64,000 nt of DNA from Symbiodinium microadriaticum (GCA_001939145.1 LSRX01000065.1:395384-459383), one strand, 5' to 3'; counted from the stretch's first letter, positions 8,381 to 18,630 are shown. Notes: generated by a model not told the origin, from the letters alone. Numbers and translations: made by a program.

Positions 8381-8476
8381 GGCGGCAGACAATTACGGAG
8401 CACAAGCTGCTGAGCACACCTGAAGCGCAAAGACATGACAAGTACATGATCCTAAATTCGAAACCCTTTTGCAACT

Positions 8477-8731
8477 TTGGAAATGGCTTTGGACGAACTG
8501 AACTCCCTTTGTGTGTTGAAATTAGCCATGGCAGACAAAGTCATGCACTCCAGTTGCGTTGCTGGAATACTAGAACAAACACCCAAATGGTACAGAATGA
8601 TGACGAGTAGGTGCATGTACCTCGTTTCGAAGTGCTTGGGTTACTCCAGGCAGGGTGAAACAAAGGGTCTGGCGAAGAGTGGACAGCTACGGTTTCGAGT
8701 TCAAGGCTCAACAATTCAACAATGTCCATAA
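8477..8731 (+). CDS. Low-confidence open frame upstream of the ankyrin gene
   Basis: ATG at 8480 (MALDELNSLCVLKLAMAD) with 83 codons to TAA. The opposite strand is equally open. It lies in the 5' flank of the ankyrin gene, and there is no splice support or recognisable domain, so it may be noncoding. Confidence 0.2.
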   Translation: MEMALDELNSLCVLKLAMADKVMHSSCVAGILEQTPKWYRMMTSRCMYLVSKCLGYSRQGETKGLAKSGQLRFRVQGSTIQQCP

Positions 8732-9439
8732 AGCTCCAAAAACGTTTTGAATATTCACCTTGTACGCGTTTAGGGTTCAGTGCGTACATACGCGTGACAC
8801 ACCCCAAACACATTCCTCAAAGCTAAACCCTAAACCCTAAACCCTAAACGCATTGGCCTGTGTAGTTTGGCGCGCCGCTGTGAAGACATCCTGGCAAGCC
8901 ATCGGCGTTCAACTTTCTTTTGGGTTTAGGGTTGGGTTTTGAAGGTTTACCAGGACGTAATGCAAGAAAGTCATGAAAAGGAGCCTCAAAGGGCCTTATA
9001 ACTACCCAGGGTAGTTATAAGTAGGGTTATAGGGGTTCCTTTAAAGGGTTCTATAGGGTTTAGGGGTTTAGGGGTTTAGGGGTAGTTATGAGTAGGGTTA
9101 TAAGTCCCCTAATATGGGTTATGAATATGGTTACCCTACTTACTTATAACTCAACCTCCCAGTGGGCTTACGGATTTTAGGGCTAGGGTCCGGGCTTCGG
9201 GGTGTCAGCTAGGAGGAGAGAGGCATTCTTGCGTGACTGTGCGCTTCATGGAAGGAGGCCCCCTTTTCCAGGGGACGCCAACCCGAAACCCCTAAAGCCT
9301 CAAACACCGGTGGCCCCAAAAAGGGTTTAAGGTTTAGGGTTTAGGGGTGACAAAGCCAATTCGCTCGAACCTTTTTGTGTGTTTATCCAAAGCCTGTATG
9401 ACAAACGCCGTTTAAAGGCACGTGTACAACGCCCGTCCT

Positions 9440-9543
9440 TTACCTTACTTCCCCAATAGGCCAGGGAAAGAACAGGTAAAACTTTCAGATTGCTACTGAA
9501 TATAGGAGCCCAAGGAGTTTAAAGGTTTGGTATTGGAGAATTA
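9440..9543. mobile_element. MITE family F
   Basis: Complete copy, cttacttccccaataggcca to ggtattggagaattaag. Its duplicate lies at 10567-10670. Confidence 0.7.
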
Positions 9544-9639
9544 AGTTACTCCTGAGGCCCTTCATCTGTTCGAACTAGTGCAGTGTTGGGATGAGTGATA
9601 AAAGGTGCCCATATGTGACCTACAACCCTAGACCCAAAA

Positions 9640-9790
9640 GCCTAACCCCAAACCCTAAACCCTAAACCCCAAGCCCTAGACCCTAAACCCTAAACCCTAA
9701 ACCTTAAACCCTAAACCCTAAACCCCAAAGCCCTAACCCCGAAACCCTCGACCCCACAGGCCCTCAAACCCTAAACCCTACAGGCCCCAC
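9640..9790. repeat. CCCTAAA array
   Basis: About eighteen variable units. It is repeated at 10767-10917 as part of the duplication. Confidence 0.85.
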
Positions 9791-9909
9791 AGTCTTCGCT
9801 TGGCCCCTCCCCAATGAGTAAAGGAAGCTACAGGTGGCGAGTTTGGGGTTTAGTGTTTAGGGGTTTAGGGGAAAGGGTTTAGGGTTTAGGGGTTTAGGGA
9901 TTAGGGTTT

Positions 9910-10042
9910 TTAAGATTTAAGTTAAAGGAAACTACAGGTGGGGAGTTTAGGGTACAAAGGGCTTCCATAAGGCTTCTATAAGGTATATAGACCTTCTATA
10001 AGGCTTCTATAACGGTAACTACCCACCTGAAAATGTCCTAGA
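9910..10042. mobile_element. MITE family M
   Basis: From aaaggaaactacaggtgggg to cctgaaaatgtcctagac, with one TTTAGGG unit inside. Other copies are listed at 2849. Confidence 0.65.
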
Positions 10043-10099
10043 CATGAGCACCATGCTCACTAGAGCCCATTTCATCCCATGGCACGAATCCTACGCCCT

Positions 10100-10183
10100 A
10101 CCCTAAGGCTCGCAAGAGGGTCTTAGGCTTTCTGGGGGAGGGTTTCGGCTTTTTTGGAGGCTTGGGTTTAGGGTTTAGGGCTT
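10100..10183. mobile_element. Family J element, truncated by the gap
   Basis: ccctaaggctcgcaagaggg..ttctgggggagggtttcggc matches, in complement, the element nested at 46577-46692, and resembles 33800-33870. Confidence 0.5.
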
Positions 10184-10453
10184 NNNNNNNNNNNNNNNNN
10201 NNNNNNNNNNNNNNNNNNNNNNNNNNNNNNNNNNNNNNNNNNNNNNNNNNNNNNNNNNNNNNNNNNNNNNNNNNNNNNNNNNNNNNNNNNNNNNNNNNNN
10301 NNNNNNNNNNNNNNNNNNNNNNNNNNNNNNNNNNNNNNNNNNNNNNNNNNNNNNNNNNNNNNNNNNNNNNNNNNNNNNNNNNNNNNNNNNNNNNNNNNNN
10401 NNNNNNNNNNNNNNNNNNNNNNNNNNNNNNNNNNNNNNNNNNNNNNNNNNNNN
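10184..10453. other. Assembly gap (270 N)
   Basis: A run of N. The 100-codon open frame reported across it is meaningless. Confidence 0.98.
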
Positions 10454-11127
10454 TTAAGGTTTAGGGTTTAGGGGTGACAAAGCCAATTCGCTCGAACCTT
10501 TTTGTGTGTTTATCCAAAGCCTGTATGACAAACGCCGTTTAAAGGCACGTGTACAACGCCCGTCCTTTACCTTACTTCCCCAATAGGCCAGGGAAAGAAC
10601 AGGTAAAACTTTCAGATTGCTACTGAATATAGGAGCCCAAGGAGTTTAAAGGTTTGGTATTGGAGAATTAAGTTACTCCTGAGGCCCTTCATCTGTTCGA
10701 ACTAGTGCAGTGTTGGGATGAGTGATAAAAGGTGCCCATATGTGACCTACAACCCTAGACCCAAAAGCCTAACCCCAAACCCTAAACCCTAAACCCCAAG
10801 CCCTAGACCCTAAACCCTAAACCCTAAACCTTAAACCCTAAACCCTAAACCCCAAAGCCCTAACCCCGAAACCCTCGACCCCACAGGCCCTCAAACCCTA
10901 AACCCTACAGGCCCCACAGTCTTCGCTTGGCCCCTCCCCAATGAGTAAAGGAAGCTACAGGTGGCGAGTTTGGGGTTTAGTGTTTAGGGGTTTAGGGGAA
11001 AGGGTTTAGGGTTTAGGGGTTTAGGGATTAGGGTTTTTAAGATTTAAGTTAAAGGAAACTACAGGTGGGGAGTTTAGGGTACAAAGGGCTTCCATAAGGC
11101 TTCTATAAGGTATATAGACCTTCTATA
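10454..11127. repeat. Right copy of the 674-bp duplication
   Basis: Identical to 9327-10000 as far as read. Sequence identity up to the gap edge suggests a gap-fill or haplotype artefact, or a very recent tandem duplication. Confidence 0.8.
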
Positions 11128-11883
11128 AAGCTCCTATAACGGTAACTGCCCGCCTGAAAATGCCAAAACACAGCCGTTTTATACGTACATAAATATAAGC
11201 AAATACATAAATAAATAAATGAATAAATAAGCAAATCAATGAATAAATACATATTTAGATACATAGATAAATAAATACATACATAAACACACATATACTT
11301 AGGCCTTGACGGGACTTCTTTTGTTGTACTCTATATACAATATATGTCCAAGGATCCTCGTATGCATTTTACGGGTTTTAGGGTTTAGGGGTTTAGGGTT
11401 TTAGGGGCTTTAGGGTTTAGGGGTTTTGGGTTTTAGGGGCTTTAGGGGTTGAGGGTTTTAGGGGCTTTAGGGCTTAGGGTTTAAGCTTTTGGCTTTTGGA
11501 TTCGGGGGGTTAAGGGTTCTATGCCATGTGGATCCTCGAGGGTTGTAGAAAGGGTTCCAAGCTTTGTTTTGAAGGGTTCAGGGCTCTGGGTTGTAGGATT
11601 TGAGGCTTTAGGGTTTAGGGTTTAGGGTTTGTAGGATTTGAGGCTTAGGTTTAGGTTGGAAGATTTTGGGGGTCGAAGGACTTGAGCTGGTTAGGGATTA
11701 CCTAAACACCAAAAAACCAGCTTTAAGGACTGATATAAAGAAATCATAACAAGGAACCCTAAAACGGTGGGTTCTTTAGGGTCCAGGTAGGGTTTAGTAC
11801 TTGGGGTGGTGACAGGTTTTGAGGCTCCTTTGAGGGTTCGTCTAGGGGTTCTCGCAACTTCTTTCCTATACGGGAACCTATAT

Positions 11884-12006
11884 GTTAAAGGAAACTACAG
11901 GTGGGAAGTTTAGGGTATATAGGGCTTCTATAAGGCTGCTAAAAGGTATATAGACCTTCTATAAGGCTCCTATAACGGCAACTACCCGCCTGAAAATGTC
12001 CTAGAA
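11884..12006. mobile_element. MITE family M
   Basis: From aaaggaaactacaggtggga to gcctgaaaatgtcctag, with a single TTTAGGG unit. Confidence 0.65.
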
Positions 12007-12220
12007 TGTGGGCATAGTGTAGCACACAGGGCCCCGGGCCCTGCATAGCTAGAATGGGTTTCGAAGTATTTTGACATAAAAAAATTCAGGGACTATCAGG
12101 ATATGTGTTTTTACTAGGTTTTCTGACCCCCCTAAACCCTAAACCCTATACCAACCCTAAGCCCTCTGACTAATGCCCACAACAAGAGACCCTGATTCCC
12201 ATAAACCCCACCTGGACCCT

Positions 12221-12297
12221 AAGGAACCTACCCTTTTAGGGTTCCTTATGTTGAATTCTTTATATAAGTAATTAAAAAAGGTAGGTTATCTGGGGTT
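12221..12297. mobile_element. MITE family L
   Basis: Carries the inverted pair aagaacctaccttttta / aaaaggtaggtt. Related copies are near 13682-13772, 14072-14140, 15424-15498 and 15505-15580. Confidence 0.5.
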
Positions 12298-12652
12298 AAG
12301 GTAAGCCCTACAATCCCTTAACTTTAAAGGGTTCTATAGGGTTTTAAGGGTTTTGGGGTAGTTATATAAGCAGGGTTATAAGTCCCCTAACATGGGTTAT
12401 AATTATAGTTGTCCTACTTATAACCCCACTTCTAACTACCCATGAACCTCCAAGTATACCAGCTGAGGATTCATGGAAAGTTTAGAGTTCAAGCAACCTG
12501 AAACCTCGTATAGAACCGCTTATAGAGCCCTGAGCCCTTAAAGGAACCCTTAAGGGAACCCTAAATACGGTTTAGGGTTTAGGGTTTAGGGTTTAGGGAT
12601 ACTAAATCCCTAAGCCCTACATCCTCATCCCGCAACCCGGCCCAGGACGGGC

Positions 12653-12710
12653 CTGGGTCTCCCAGTCGTCCAAGTCATAGTTCTCGCGCCGCATGAATGT
12701 GCCAGGGAGC
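12653..12710 (-). CDS. Internal exon, unknown protein
   Basis: Acceptor aatccaag followed by LPGTFMRRENYDLDDWETQ, ending at a GC donor after ACCCAG (or running on to a TAG at 12617). Acidic, strongly protein-like codon use. No partner exon found. Confidence 0.45.
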
Positions 12711-12779
12711 CTTGGATTTAGGGCTTCGGGTTCAAGCACCTAAATAGCATATACTTTGGCCTTAAAGCAGTATTTGGGT

Positions 12780-13080
12780 ACATGGCCCCTTAGGGCACGG
12801 CGTAGGATTTAGGGCATAGGGCTTATAGGGTTTAGGGTTTATAGGGCTTATGCTTTGATTTAGGGCATAGGGTTTAGGGTTTATAGGGTTTATGCCTTGA
12901 TTTAGGGCCATAGGGTTTAGGGTTTATAGGGTTTTGGGTTAAGCCAGGGAGCCTTGATTTAGGGCATAAGGCTTATAGGGTTTATGGGGCTTATAGGGTT
13001 TGTGGAGCTTATAGGGCTTATAGGGTTTATAGTTTATAGGGTTTATAGGGTTTAGGGTTCTAATGGGGCTTAGGGTTTAT
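12780..13080. repeat. TTTAGGG-derived TTATAGGG/TTAGGGCATAGGG tract
   Basis: A 300-bp field of variants such as gggtttagggtttatagggc and tatgccttgatttagggc, with some longer units of 60-70 bp repeated two to three times. No gene seen. Confidence 0.7.
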
Positions 13081-13361
13081 CCCGCGCCCCCCAAGTATCC
13101 GTTAATAGAGCCCTTATGGTGCTTAATAGTGGGTACGTAGGGTATAACAGAGAGCAGTTGGGGGGTGCTGGATAGGGTTTAGGGCTTCTCGGGTTTAGAG
13201 CGATGAGCAAGTTCCCGCCCCACTGTGAAAAAGGGTTTAGGAGCTTAGGGTGAGGGGTTTAGGTTTAGGGTTTTATGGTTGAGGGTTTAGGGTTTTAGGG
13301 TTTAGGGTTTAGGGTTTTATGGTTTGGGGTTGAGGGTTTACCCTAATGGCCCCAATGCAGG

Positions 13362-13449
13362 GACCTGCTTAAGAAACCCTGGGTCTTTATTAGGGTGCTT
13401 AACATGAACCCATACTACTTCGGGGTTCTAGGGTCAGGGTTTCTTAGTC
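13362..13449. mobile_element. MITE family R
   Basis: Ends aagaaaccctgggtcttta and cagggtttcttagtcagg are inverted. Other copies at 29552-29652 and 53604-53701. Confidence 0.55.
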
Positions 13450-13489
13450 AGGTTCCAACGACCCTAAACCCTAAACCCTGAAACCCGAC

Positions 13490-13640
13490 ACTGAAGGGCT
13501 AAGGGTTTGCTATGGAGGCTTAAATTAGAAGCATTCCCATGAAGGCCTCCAGGATTTGGCAATCCCCAACTGCAAGTACCAGGGAGCAGGCGCGTCGCCC
13601 CAAAGTCTGCTGCCTGAAAGGCGTGCACTCAGGAATGTTT
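13490..13640. other. Stop-poor island, strand unresolved
   Basis: Non-repeat sequence open in at least four frames (minus reading NVQKLQTFLSARLSGSRLW, plus reading SLLPERRALRNVCSFW). It is likely coding on one strand, but I cannot decide which. Confidence 0.3.
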
Positions 13641-14189
13641 GCAGCTTTTGGACGTTCAGGGCTAAGGAGACTGTAAGGTTACCTTAGCCCCAAATAACCT
13701 ACCTTTTTAAAGGCGGCTAGTATAAGGAAATCATATTAAGGAGCCCCAAAAAGGTGGGTTCTTTAGGGTCCAGGTGGGGGTTACAGTTCAGGGTTGCGAA
13801 CTTGAGATTCTGGGTTTAGGAGCTGCATAGCCGTAATAAAGACCCTAGAATGTAAACTTTCATGAAGCCCTTCGAACAGCTGACTGTTCCGACCCTCTTA
13901 CAAGAGCCCTACTTAAAGGATCATGAGACTTAGTGTCTAGGGCTATTGTCTAGGGCTATAACAAAAGGGTAACTATCCTCACCGATATATATCCAGTTCA
14001 GGGAACGTACAAACCCTAAGCCCTAAATCCTTAATCATTAACCCTTACCTAGACCCCAAAGAACCTGCCTTTTTTAAGGACCTATATAAGGAATTCATAA
14101 TAAGGAGCCCTAAAAAGGTGGGTTCTTTAGGATCCAGGTAATGCTTACATATGCAGGCACATGATCTTTCAAGCCTTGAGGCGTTGCAC

Positions 14190-14299
14190 CCTTAGCGCCT
14201 TAATTAAGGAATATGTCTTAAAATATAATAGGACCCCTAATGAGTTTTTAAAGTATATATTCCTTAATTATGGGGGTTTTGGGAGTCCCTACCTCTGGG
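14190..14299. mobile_element. MITE family A, degenerate
   Basis: The centre ccttaattaaggaatatg..tattccttaatta is kept, and the right end reads ttgggagtccc. The left end has lost the gagactcc terminus. Confidence 0.5.
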
Positions 14300-14733
14300 C
14301 ATTTTTTTGGAGTATCTGCTTTTCTACTCATATTAGCAGATCCTAGGCATTAACTTAGATACCCTAAACACAGTGTAGGGTACAAGCCTCTAGGTAAGCC
14401 CTGAACCCCAAGACCTAAAGCCAAAAGCTACACTTCGAAATCTAAACCCCCCAAAACCAAGCCCAACACCCTCTCATCAGAACCCTATATATATAATATG
14501 AATAAATATTATATATATATATATATATATTATGTATGTATATACACACATGATTGCTATGGAATTACTGCAGGCCCCAAAATCATCCTCAGTTGTTCTG
14601 GTGTTCCGGGAGCCTAATTCCATGCAAGTGGCAAACATGGACACTCTTCGTGATGTAGGAGCCTTGAGAATCAGCGTAAGGTTTTGGGGATGTGTCACAC
14701 TAGAGCTGCAGTATGGACGATGGACATAAATAC

Positions 14734-14834
14734 CGTTGATGGTATAAATCCTGCATGACCCATAGTAAGGAATCTATCACACTTCCCATAGTCTAGCATC
14801 CTTAAGGTAATGCAGGATGTATATCATCAACAGT
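14734..14834. mobile_element. MITE family C
   Basis: cgttgatggtataaatcctg at the left, atatcatcaacag at the right. Forward orientation. Confidence 0.7.
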
Positions 14835-14890
14835 ATGACTATGTCTTTAAGCTTAACACCCGTAATACGACTACGTCTTTAAGCTTCGAC

Positions 14891-14984
14891 CTTGCAGTCG
14901 CTTGGTCGACCAGTCGCCCGCCTGGTCTTCAAGAAGGAAGTTGGCGACCATGTGCGGAGCCGTCGTTTCGGACACGTAGCTTTC
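14891..14984 (-). CDS. Phytanoyl-CoA dioxygenase-like protein, exon 5
   Basis: Acceptor ttgaacctag|G, 94 bp, donor CAAG|GTCGAA. It begins in codon phase 0, matching the end of exon 4, and reads ESYVSETTAPHMVANFLLED then QAGDWSTKR. In PhyH proteins the segment after the first metal-binding His/Asp has this form (a hydrophobic strand followed by acidic residues). Later exons, which should carry the second His and the Arg that binds 2-oxoglutarate, were not found. Confidence 0.5.
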
Positions 14985-15594
14985 CTAGGTTCAATCGGAG
15001 TTAGGATTAGGTAAGGTCCCCTTTAAGAGAGCCACAAGTGAGGTTCAGAAGGGTCCCCTTTGAGGGGTCTCCCTAGTACTACCTGGGATTCAAGTTCGGT
15101 GCCACTACCCAAACACTCCCAGGCAAGATTCAAGATCCGTATAAACCCAACGAGATAAGCAGGATCATTCAGAACAACGATGCCTGCCCAGGTTCAGCCC
15201 AAAGCTCTAAACCCTCCTAAACCCTAAACCCCAAAGTCTCAACCCTAAACCCCGTTCCAGTCGTTGAACTTCGTCAAGAGAGCCCAAACTTCAGCACCAA
15301 GTAAGCACGCGGAAGTGCACGGCCACAACTCCCAGAGGGTAAGTGCCATGTCGTCACGAAACCACAACCCTGAACCCTAAACATCGCTGTCCCCCGAACT
15401 TTAAGCCAGAAACTCTACTCTCAAACTCTACCTTAAAGGACTCATGTAAGGAAATTATGACAAAGGAGCCCGACAAAAGGTAGTTTCTTGGGGTCCTATA
15501 ACCCAAAACTCATATTATAAGGAAATTATGATCAGGAACCCTGAAAAAAGGGTAGGTTCTTATGGGGGCTCCTATAACCCTAAACTTCTAGAAC

Positions 15595-15683
15595 CCTCAG
15601 CCACGAGAGTGAGGCCAAAGAGTCGCCATCGCCGAAGGCGATGTCCGAGTGCAGCTCTTGGAATTGACGGTTCTGTGCCTGGA
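15595..15683 (-). CDS. Phytanoyl-CoA dioxygenase-like protein, exon 4 (HxD motif)
   Basis: The exon reads QAQNRQFQELHSDIAFGDG. LHSD is the HxD pair that, with a distal His, binds Fe(II) in PhyH-family 2-oxoglutarate dioxygenases. Gln two to three residues before the His is also usual there. Acceptor cccaaag, donor AGG|GTTCTA. It joins exon 3 through a split Ile codon. Confidence 0.6.
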
Positions 15684-15813
15684 CTTTGGGTTTAGGTTCA
15701 GGGTTTAGGGTTTAGGGTCTTTGAAGTAACCAGGGAGAAAAAAGTATAGACTCTTATTTTATGATGGTTCCTTTAAGGAACAGGTCCAAAAAACAAGAAT
15801 TCAAGTATGGTAC

Positions 15814-15849
15814 TCCAGAACCCAGGCGCACAAACGAGCTCGCCGCCAC
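15814..15849 (-). CDS. Phytanoyl-CoA dioxygenase-like protein, exon 3
   Basis: A 36-bp exon, acceptor ggggag|GTGG, donor GGA|GTACCA. It encodes GGELVCAPGFW, which matches the small-residue/PG turn that precedes the HxD motif in PhyH proteins. The phases at both ends (1 in, 1 out) fit exons 2 and 4. Confidence 0.5.
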
Positions 15850-16164
15850 CTCCCCAAACCACAACATTGCCTGAGGGGTATACTTACAGGATGATGCAAC
15901 CTAGTAACTACATGGGGTTCCAACCAAGGTAACTCTACAACAACTGTAGGCTTGCAGCTACTTAAAGAACACCAACTCAGGTACTTAATGTTCGACTTCC
16001 TTACTAAGGCCCATGGCTTTACGGGTAGGGTCCCAAAACCACAGCATTGCCTGAGGGTTACAGGTGATCATTATGGGCTTTGGGATTTTAGGGCTTGGCG
16101 TCGAGAGTTTATCTTAGGGTTTAGGGTTTAGGGTCTAGGGTTTAGGGATTTGGGGCAGCCTTGC

Positions 16165-16324
16165 CTTCGCCATAGTATCTTTGAATTACTTCCGCCACAA
16201 AGCTGTTGTTCAGTAGCTGACCCACGACGCTTCGGTGGTGCAGCATCTGACGTGTCTTCTGCGCTACTCCAAAGGAGTAGCGGTACTCCCCGCGGTTGCC
16301 GTACGGAATCTTCGCCTTCATTTC
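16165..16324 (-). CDS. Phytanoyl-CoA dioxygenase-like protein, exon 2
   Basis: Acceptor cgactaag|GAAATG, then EMKAKIPYGNRGEYRYSF, VAQKTRQMLHHRS and NNSFVAEVIQRYYGEG. The order basic patch, R-G-E-Y-R, Leu-Leu-Asn-Asn, YYGEG fits the N-terminal half of PhyH domains. The exon closes with a GC donor (GAAG|GCAAGG), a type common in dinoflagellates. Without splicing it would read to a TAA at 16142 made by a CCCTAAA unit. The intron on the 5' side has a CCCTAAA tract just before the acceptor. Confidence 0.65.
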
Positions 16325-16332
16325 CTTAGTCG

Positions 16333-16450
16333 TAAGTTAGGGGTTTAGGGGTTTAGGGTTTAGGGTTTAGGGCTTGGGGTTTAGGGTTTAGGGTTTAGGG
16401 CTTGGGGTTTAGGGTTTAGGGTTTAGGGCTTGGGGTTTAGGGTTTAGGGG
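16333..16450. repeat. TTTAGGG array in intron 1 of the PhyH-like gene
   Basis: About fourteen units, including a threefold repeat of gggcttggggtttagggttt (about 29 bp). It abuts the exon 2 acceptor. Confidence 0.85.
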
Positions 16451-16639
16451 CCCGACAAGACTTGACATTTTCATTGGCTGTGCCTGGAGGGTCGTGGGAC
16501 AGTGGGTAAGGTTGCGAAATACCTTTATTGAGGCTCTACGCAATTACTAGTATAGTGACCTGCTTCAGAACCCCAGTTGCTCAACCCTAAACCCTAAATC
16601 CCAAGATCCTTTAATGAGGAACTCAGGGCTCAGGGTTTA

Positions 16640-17450
16640 AGATGCAGGGCTTAGTTTGGGAGGCTCAACACGGGGGGGTTCACCAGGGGGGGTTTGGCCA
16701 GCAATATATGCCGTTTTGCGACAGCTTGCAAACTAGCCAGCCATTGTGCAACGTTCACTTTTGAGATTCTAAGTTGAACGAGGGTCAGGAGGTTTCAGGT
16801 TGAAGGGTCGCTGGCTATCAGCAAGTCAGCGACCCCACCGGCTTCCAAACGAGAAGCATTGAATCAAGAAATTAAGCTCTACAACCTCTGCCTATCACCT
16901 CCTGATTCAATCCCTGCGCCCACCAATCGAGTGTGGGTCAGCTGTCTGCTGATGAACGGTGGGCGAAACCCAATTCGAAGAGTCGGTGCGAACCAAGTTC
17001 TATGATAGAGGATTTGCTGCAAGCATATTGAAACGTCCCGTGACTACGCGAAGCATGAGAATACGTCACGACGACGCGGCAGGGCGAATGCGAACGCCCT
17101 CGCGACCCCGGAAGGGCAATGTATCGCGCCCGCGCCCGTCCGATACATTTGTGTGCCTCTTGTAAACCTGACCTTTAACGCGTATGTATTGAATTGGTGG
17201 GTTTTCAATACATGTACCGCGTTTGTCGGTTTCTGATACATCTGCCTCGGCGGTTGTATCGGCATTTCGTCCCGCCAATACAAATTGTATCGGCCGTGGC
17301 TTGGTTGCAGAGTAGCCCCTGTCTGCTATAATCTGCACCCTGCAGTCCATGCTAAGCCGCGTTTCAACACAGCAACACAGGCCGCATTGTCAATAAACGA
17401 ACGTAGTAACATCCCACTTGTCAACTCTCGATTTCGCCCCGGGCTCTAAG
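16640..17450. other. Unique island inside a long intron, with TGTATCG/CGATACA motifs
   Basis: Free of TTTAGGG. It carries a hairpin gggtcgctgg..gtcagcgacccc (16806-16837) and several copies of GATACA/TGTATC, including the exact pair aatgtatcg..cgatacatt around 17119-17150 and others near 17205, 17240, 17258 and 17285. Open frames exist on both strands (minus reads RGTCIENPPIQYIRVKG) but without convincing splice sites. It could be an inserted element or an unrecognised gene. Confidence 0.3.
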
Positions 17451-17716
17451 CACGTCCGCCAGGAAACGACGAGTCAGGACGAATATGAAAAGCAAACGAA
17501 ACGGGACAATTGATTTTACGGCGCACTAGCTGCAGGGAATGCTCTTACACACAGTGTTCGCACGCAGTCCTAGGCAAGAAATATTGCACAACTGACCCTG
17601 GTGCATTCATGTTGCTGCCCTGGACCCCCCCCTAGCCAACCCCCCCTTTGGAGCCACCCGATTAGTAGGACTCCGTCAGCTCAGAAAGCAGATCTTGGAG
17701 AAGCTTCTACAGCAAC

Positions 17717-17815
17717 CTCCTCGTAAGTGGATCTGACCTCCTCGATGGCTTCTTCAGAAAGGACATCCTCGACCACGGCACATCCTGCAGCAGACAGCAG
17801 TCGGGGTTGAAGCAT
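17717..17815 (-). CDS. Phytanoyl-CoA dioxygenase-like protein, exon 1
   Basis: ATG at 17815, then LLSAAGCAVVEDVLSEEAIE and EVRSTYEE, ending at donor GAG|GTTGCT in phase 0. The pattern G-x-x-V-V-E-x-V-L-S-x-E matches the conserved start of PhyH domains. Exons 1 to 5 together give about 160 residues of a family usually 250-300 long. The reaction of the family is Fe(II)/2-oxoglutarate-dependent hydroxylation. The substrate here cannot be told. Intron 1 is unusually long (1392 bp) and holds the island at 16640-17450. Confidence 0.6.
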
Positions 17816-17963
17816 GCAAAATGCAGGGTTTTGAGGGCGTTGCACGGTTTAGGGTTTAGGGTGCAGGGTGTTGAGGCCTTTGCTAGTGATTACTTGAAGG
17901 ATCATGTGACTTAGTACGTCAGTTTAGGGTTTGGGGTTTAAGGTTTAGGGTACCTTGATCTTA

Positions 17964-18065
17964 CCTCCCCAATAAGGCAGGGAAATAAAACGGCTAAACT
18001 TTCCGACTCCTGCTAAGTTATAACGGCCGAAGAACTTTATAAAGGTTGGGTATTGGAGAACTAAG
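17964..18065. mobile_element. MITE family F
   Basis: Cttacctccccaataaggca to ggtattggagaactaag. It lies between the PhyH-like gene and the stop of the next gene. Confidence 0.65.
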
Positions 18066-18284
18066 TGATTGGGGTTAATTACCTTACTCTCAAGTCCCTA
18101 ATTGCTCAAGTCCAATGATCCTTTCAATTCGAGGGTTGGGGGTTCCTGGTGAGGACGCTGGCATCGTAGCCGGCAGTCGCTACTTGTTTTTTTTTTTTGT
18201 GCGTGGTCTGCAGTAACTGATCACACCCTAACCCGACAAAACACCATGCTGTTTTGAATGCAATCTACTGCAATACCCCAGGCC

Positions 18285-18382
18285 CTATTCAGACATGGCG
18301 GCCATGATGTAAGCCCAAGACACCAATCCCTGAATCCTTAACACCCCCCACATGACAAACACGGAATACTCCTTACATATCA
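18285..18382 (-). CDS. Unrecognised membrane-like protein, exon 5 (terminal)
   Basis: Acceptor aaggcaag, 98 bp to TAG. It reads VICKEYSVFVMWGVLRIQGL and VSWAYIMAAMSE, hydrophobic enough for a membrane segment. Phase 1 at the 5' end matches exon 4. Splicing removes exactly the stretch that holds a family F MITE. Confidence 0.6.
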
Positions 18383-18395
18383 CTTGCCTTCTATT

Positions 18396-18498
18396 CTTAC
18401 TTCTCCAATAAACCAGGGAAATAAAAGGTTACACTTTCAGATTGCTACTAAACTATAAGAACCCCAAAACTTTAAAGGTTGGGCATTGGGGACCTAAG
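18396..18498. mobile_element. MITE family F forming an intron
   Basis: The element fills nearly all of the 111-bp intron 18383-18493. The intron's GT lies inside the element's right terminus (ctaag, with GTCCCC on the coding strand), and its AG lies 13 bp past the left terminus. The copy differs from the family consensus exactly where the GT is formed. Confidence 0.7.
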
Positions 18499-18575
18499 TA
18501 TTCGTATGCTTGAAGGAATGCTCCTCCAAACCCGGACTGTTCAATTCCCAACCCGAACAGACACCCATAAATCCC
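18494..18575 (-). CDS. Unrecognised membrane-like protein, exon 4
   Basis: Acceptor gtcatag|GGG, 82 bp, reads GIYGCLFGLGIEQSGFGGAF then LQAYEYL. It is Gly-rich and hydrophobic, and begins in phase 0 as exon 3 requires. Confidence 0.6.
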
Positions 18576-18630
18576 CTATGACCTACCCTAAACCCTAAAC
18601 CCTATAACCTACTATAACCTACTTACTTAC

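Larger units (their letters stand above)
9327..10000. repeat. Left copy of a direct duplication of about 674 bp flanking the N gap
   Basis: From ttaaggtttagggtttaggg to ggtatatagaccttctat it matches 10454-11127 base for base as far as I can compare. It contains a family F copy, CCCTAAA arrays and the left part of a family M element. The two copies diverge within M. Confidence 0.8.

Noticed and set aside
10162-10464. 100-codon open frame
   Set aside because: It consists of the N gap.
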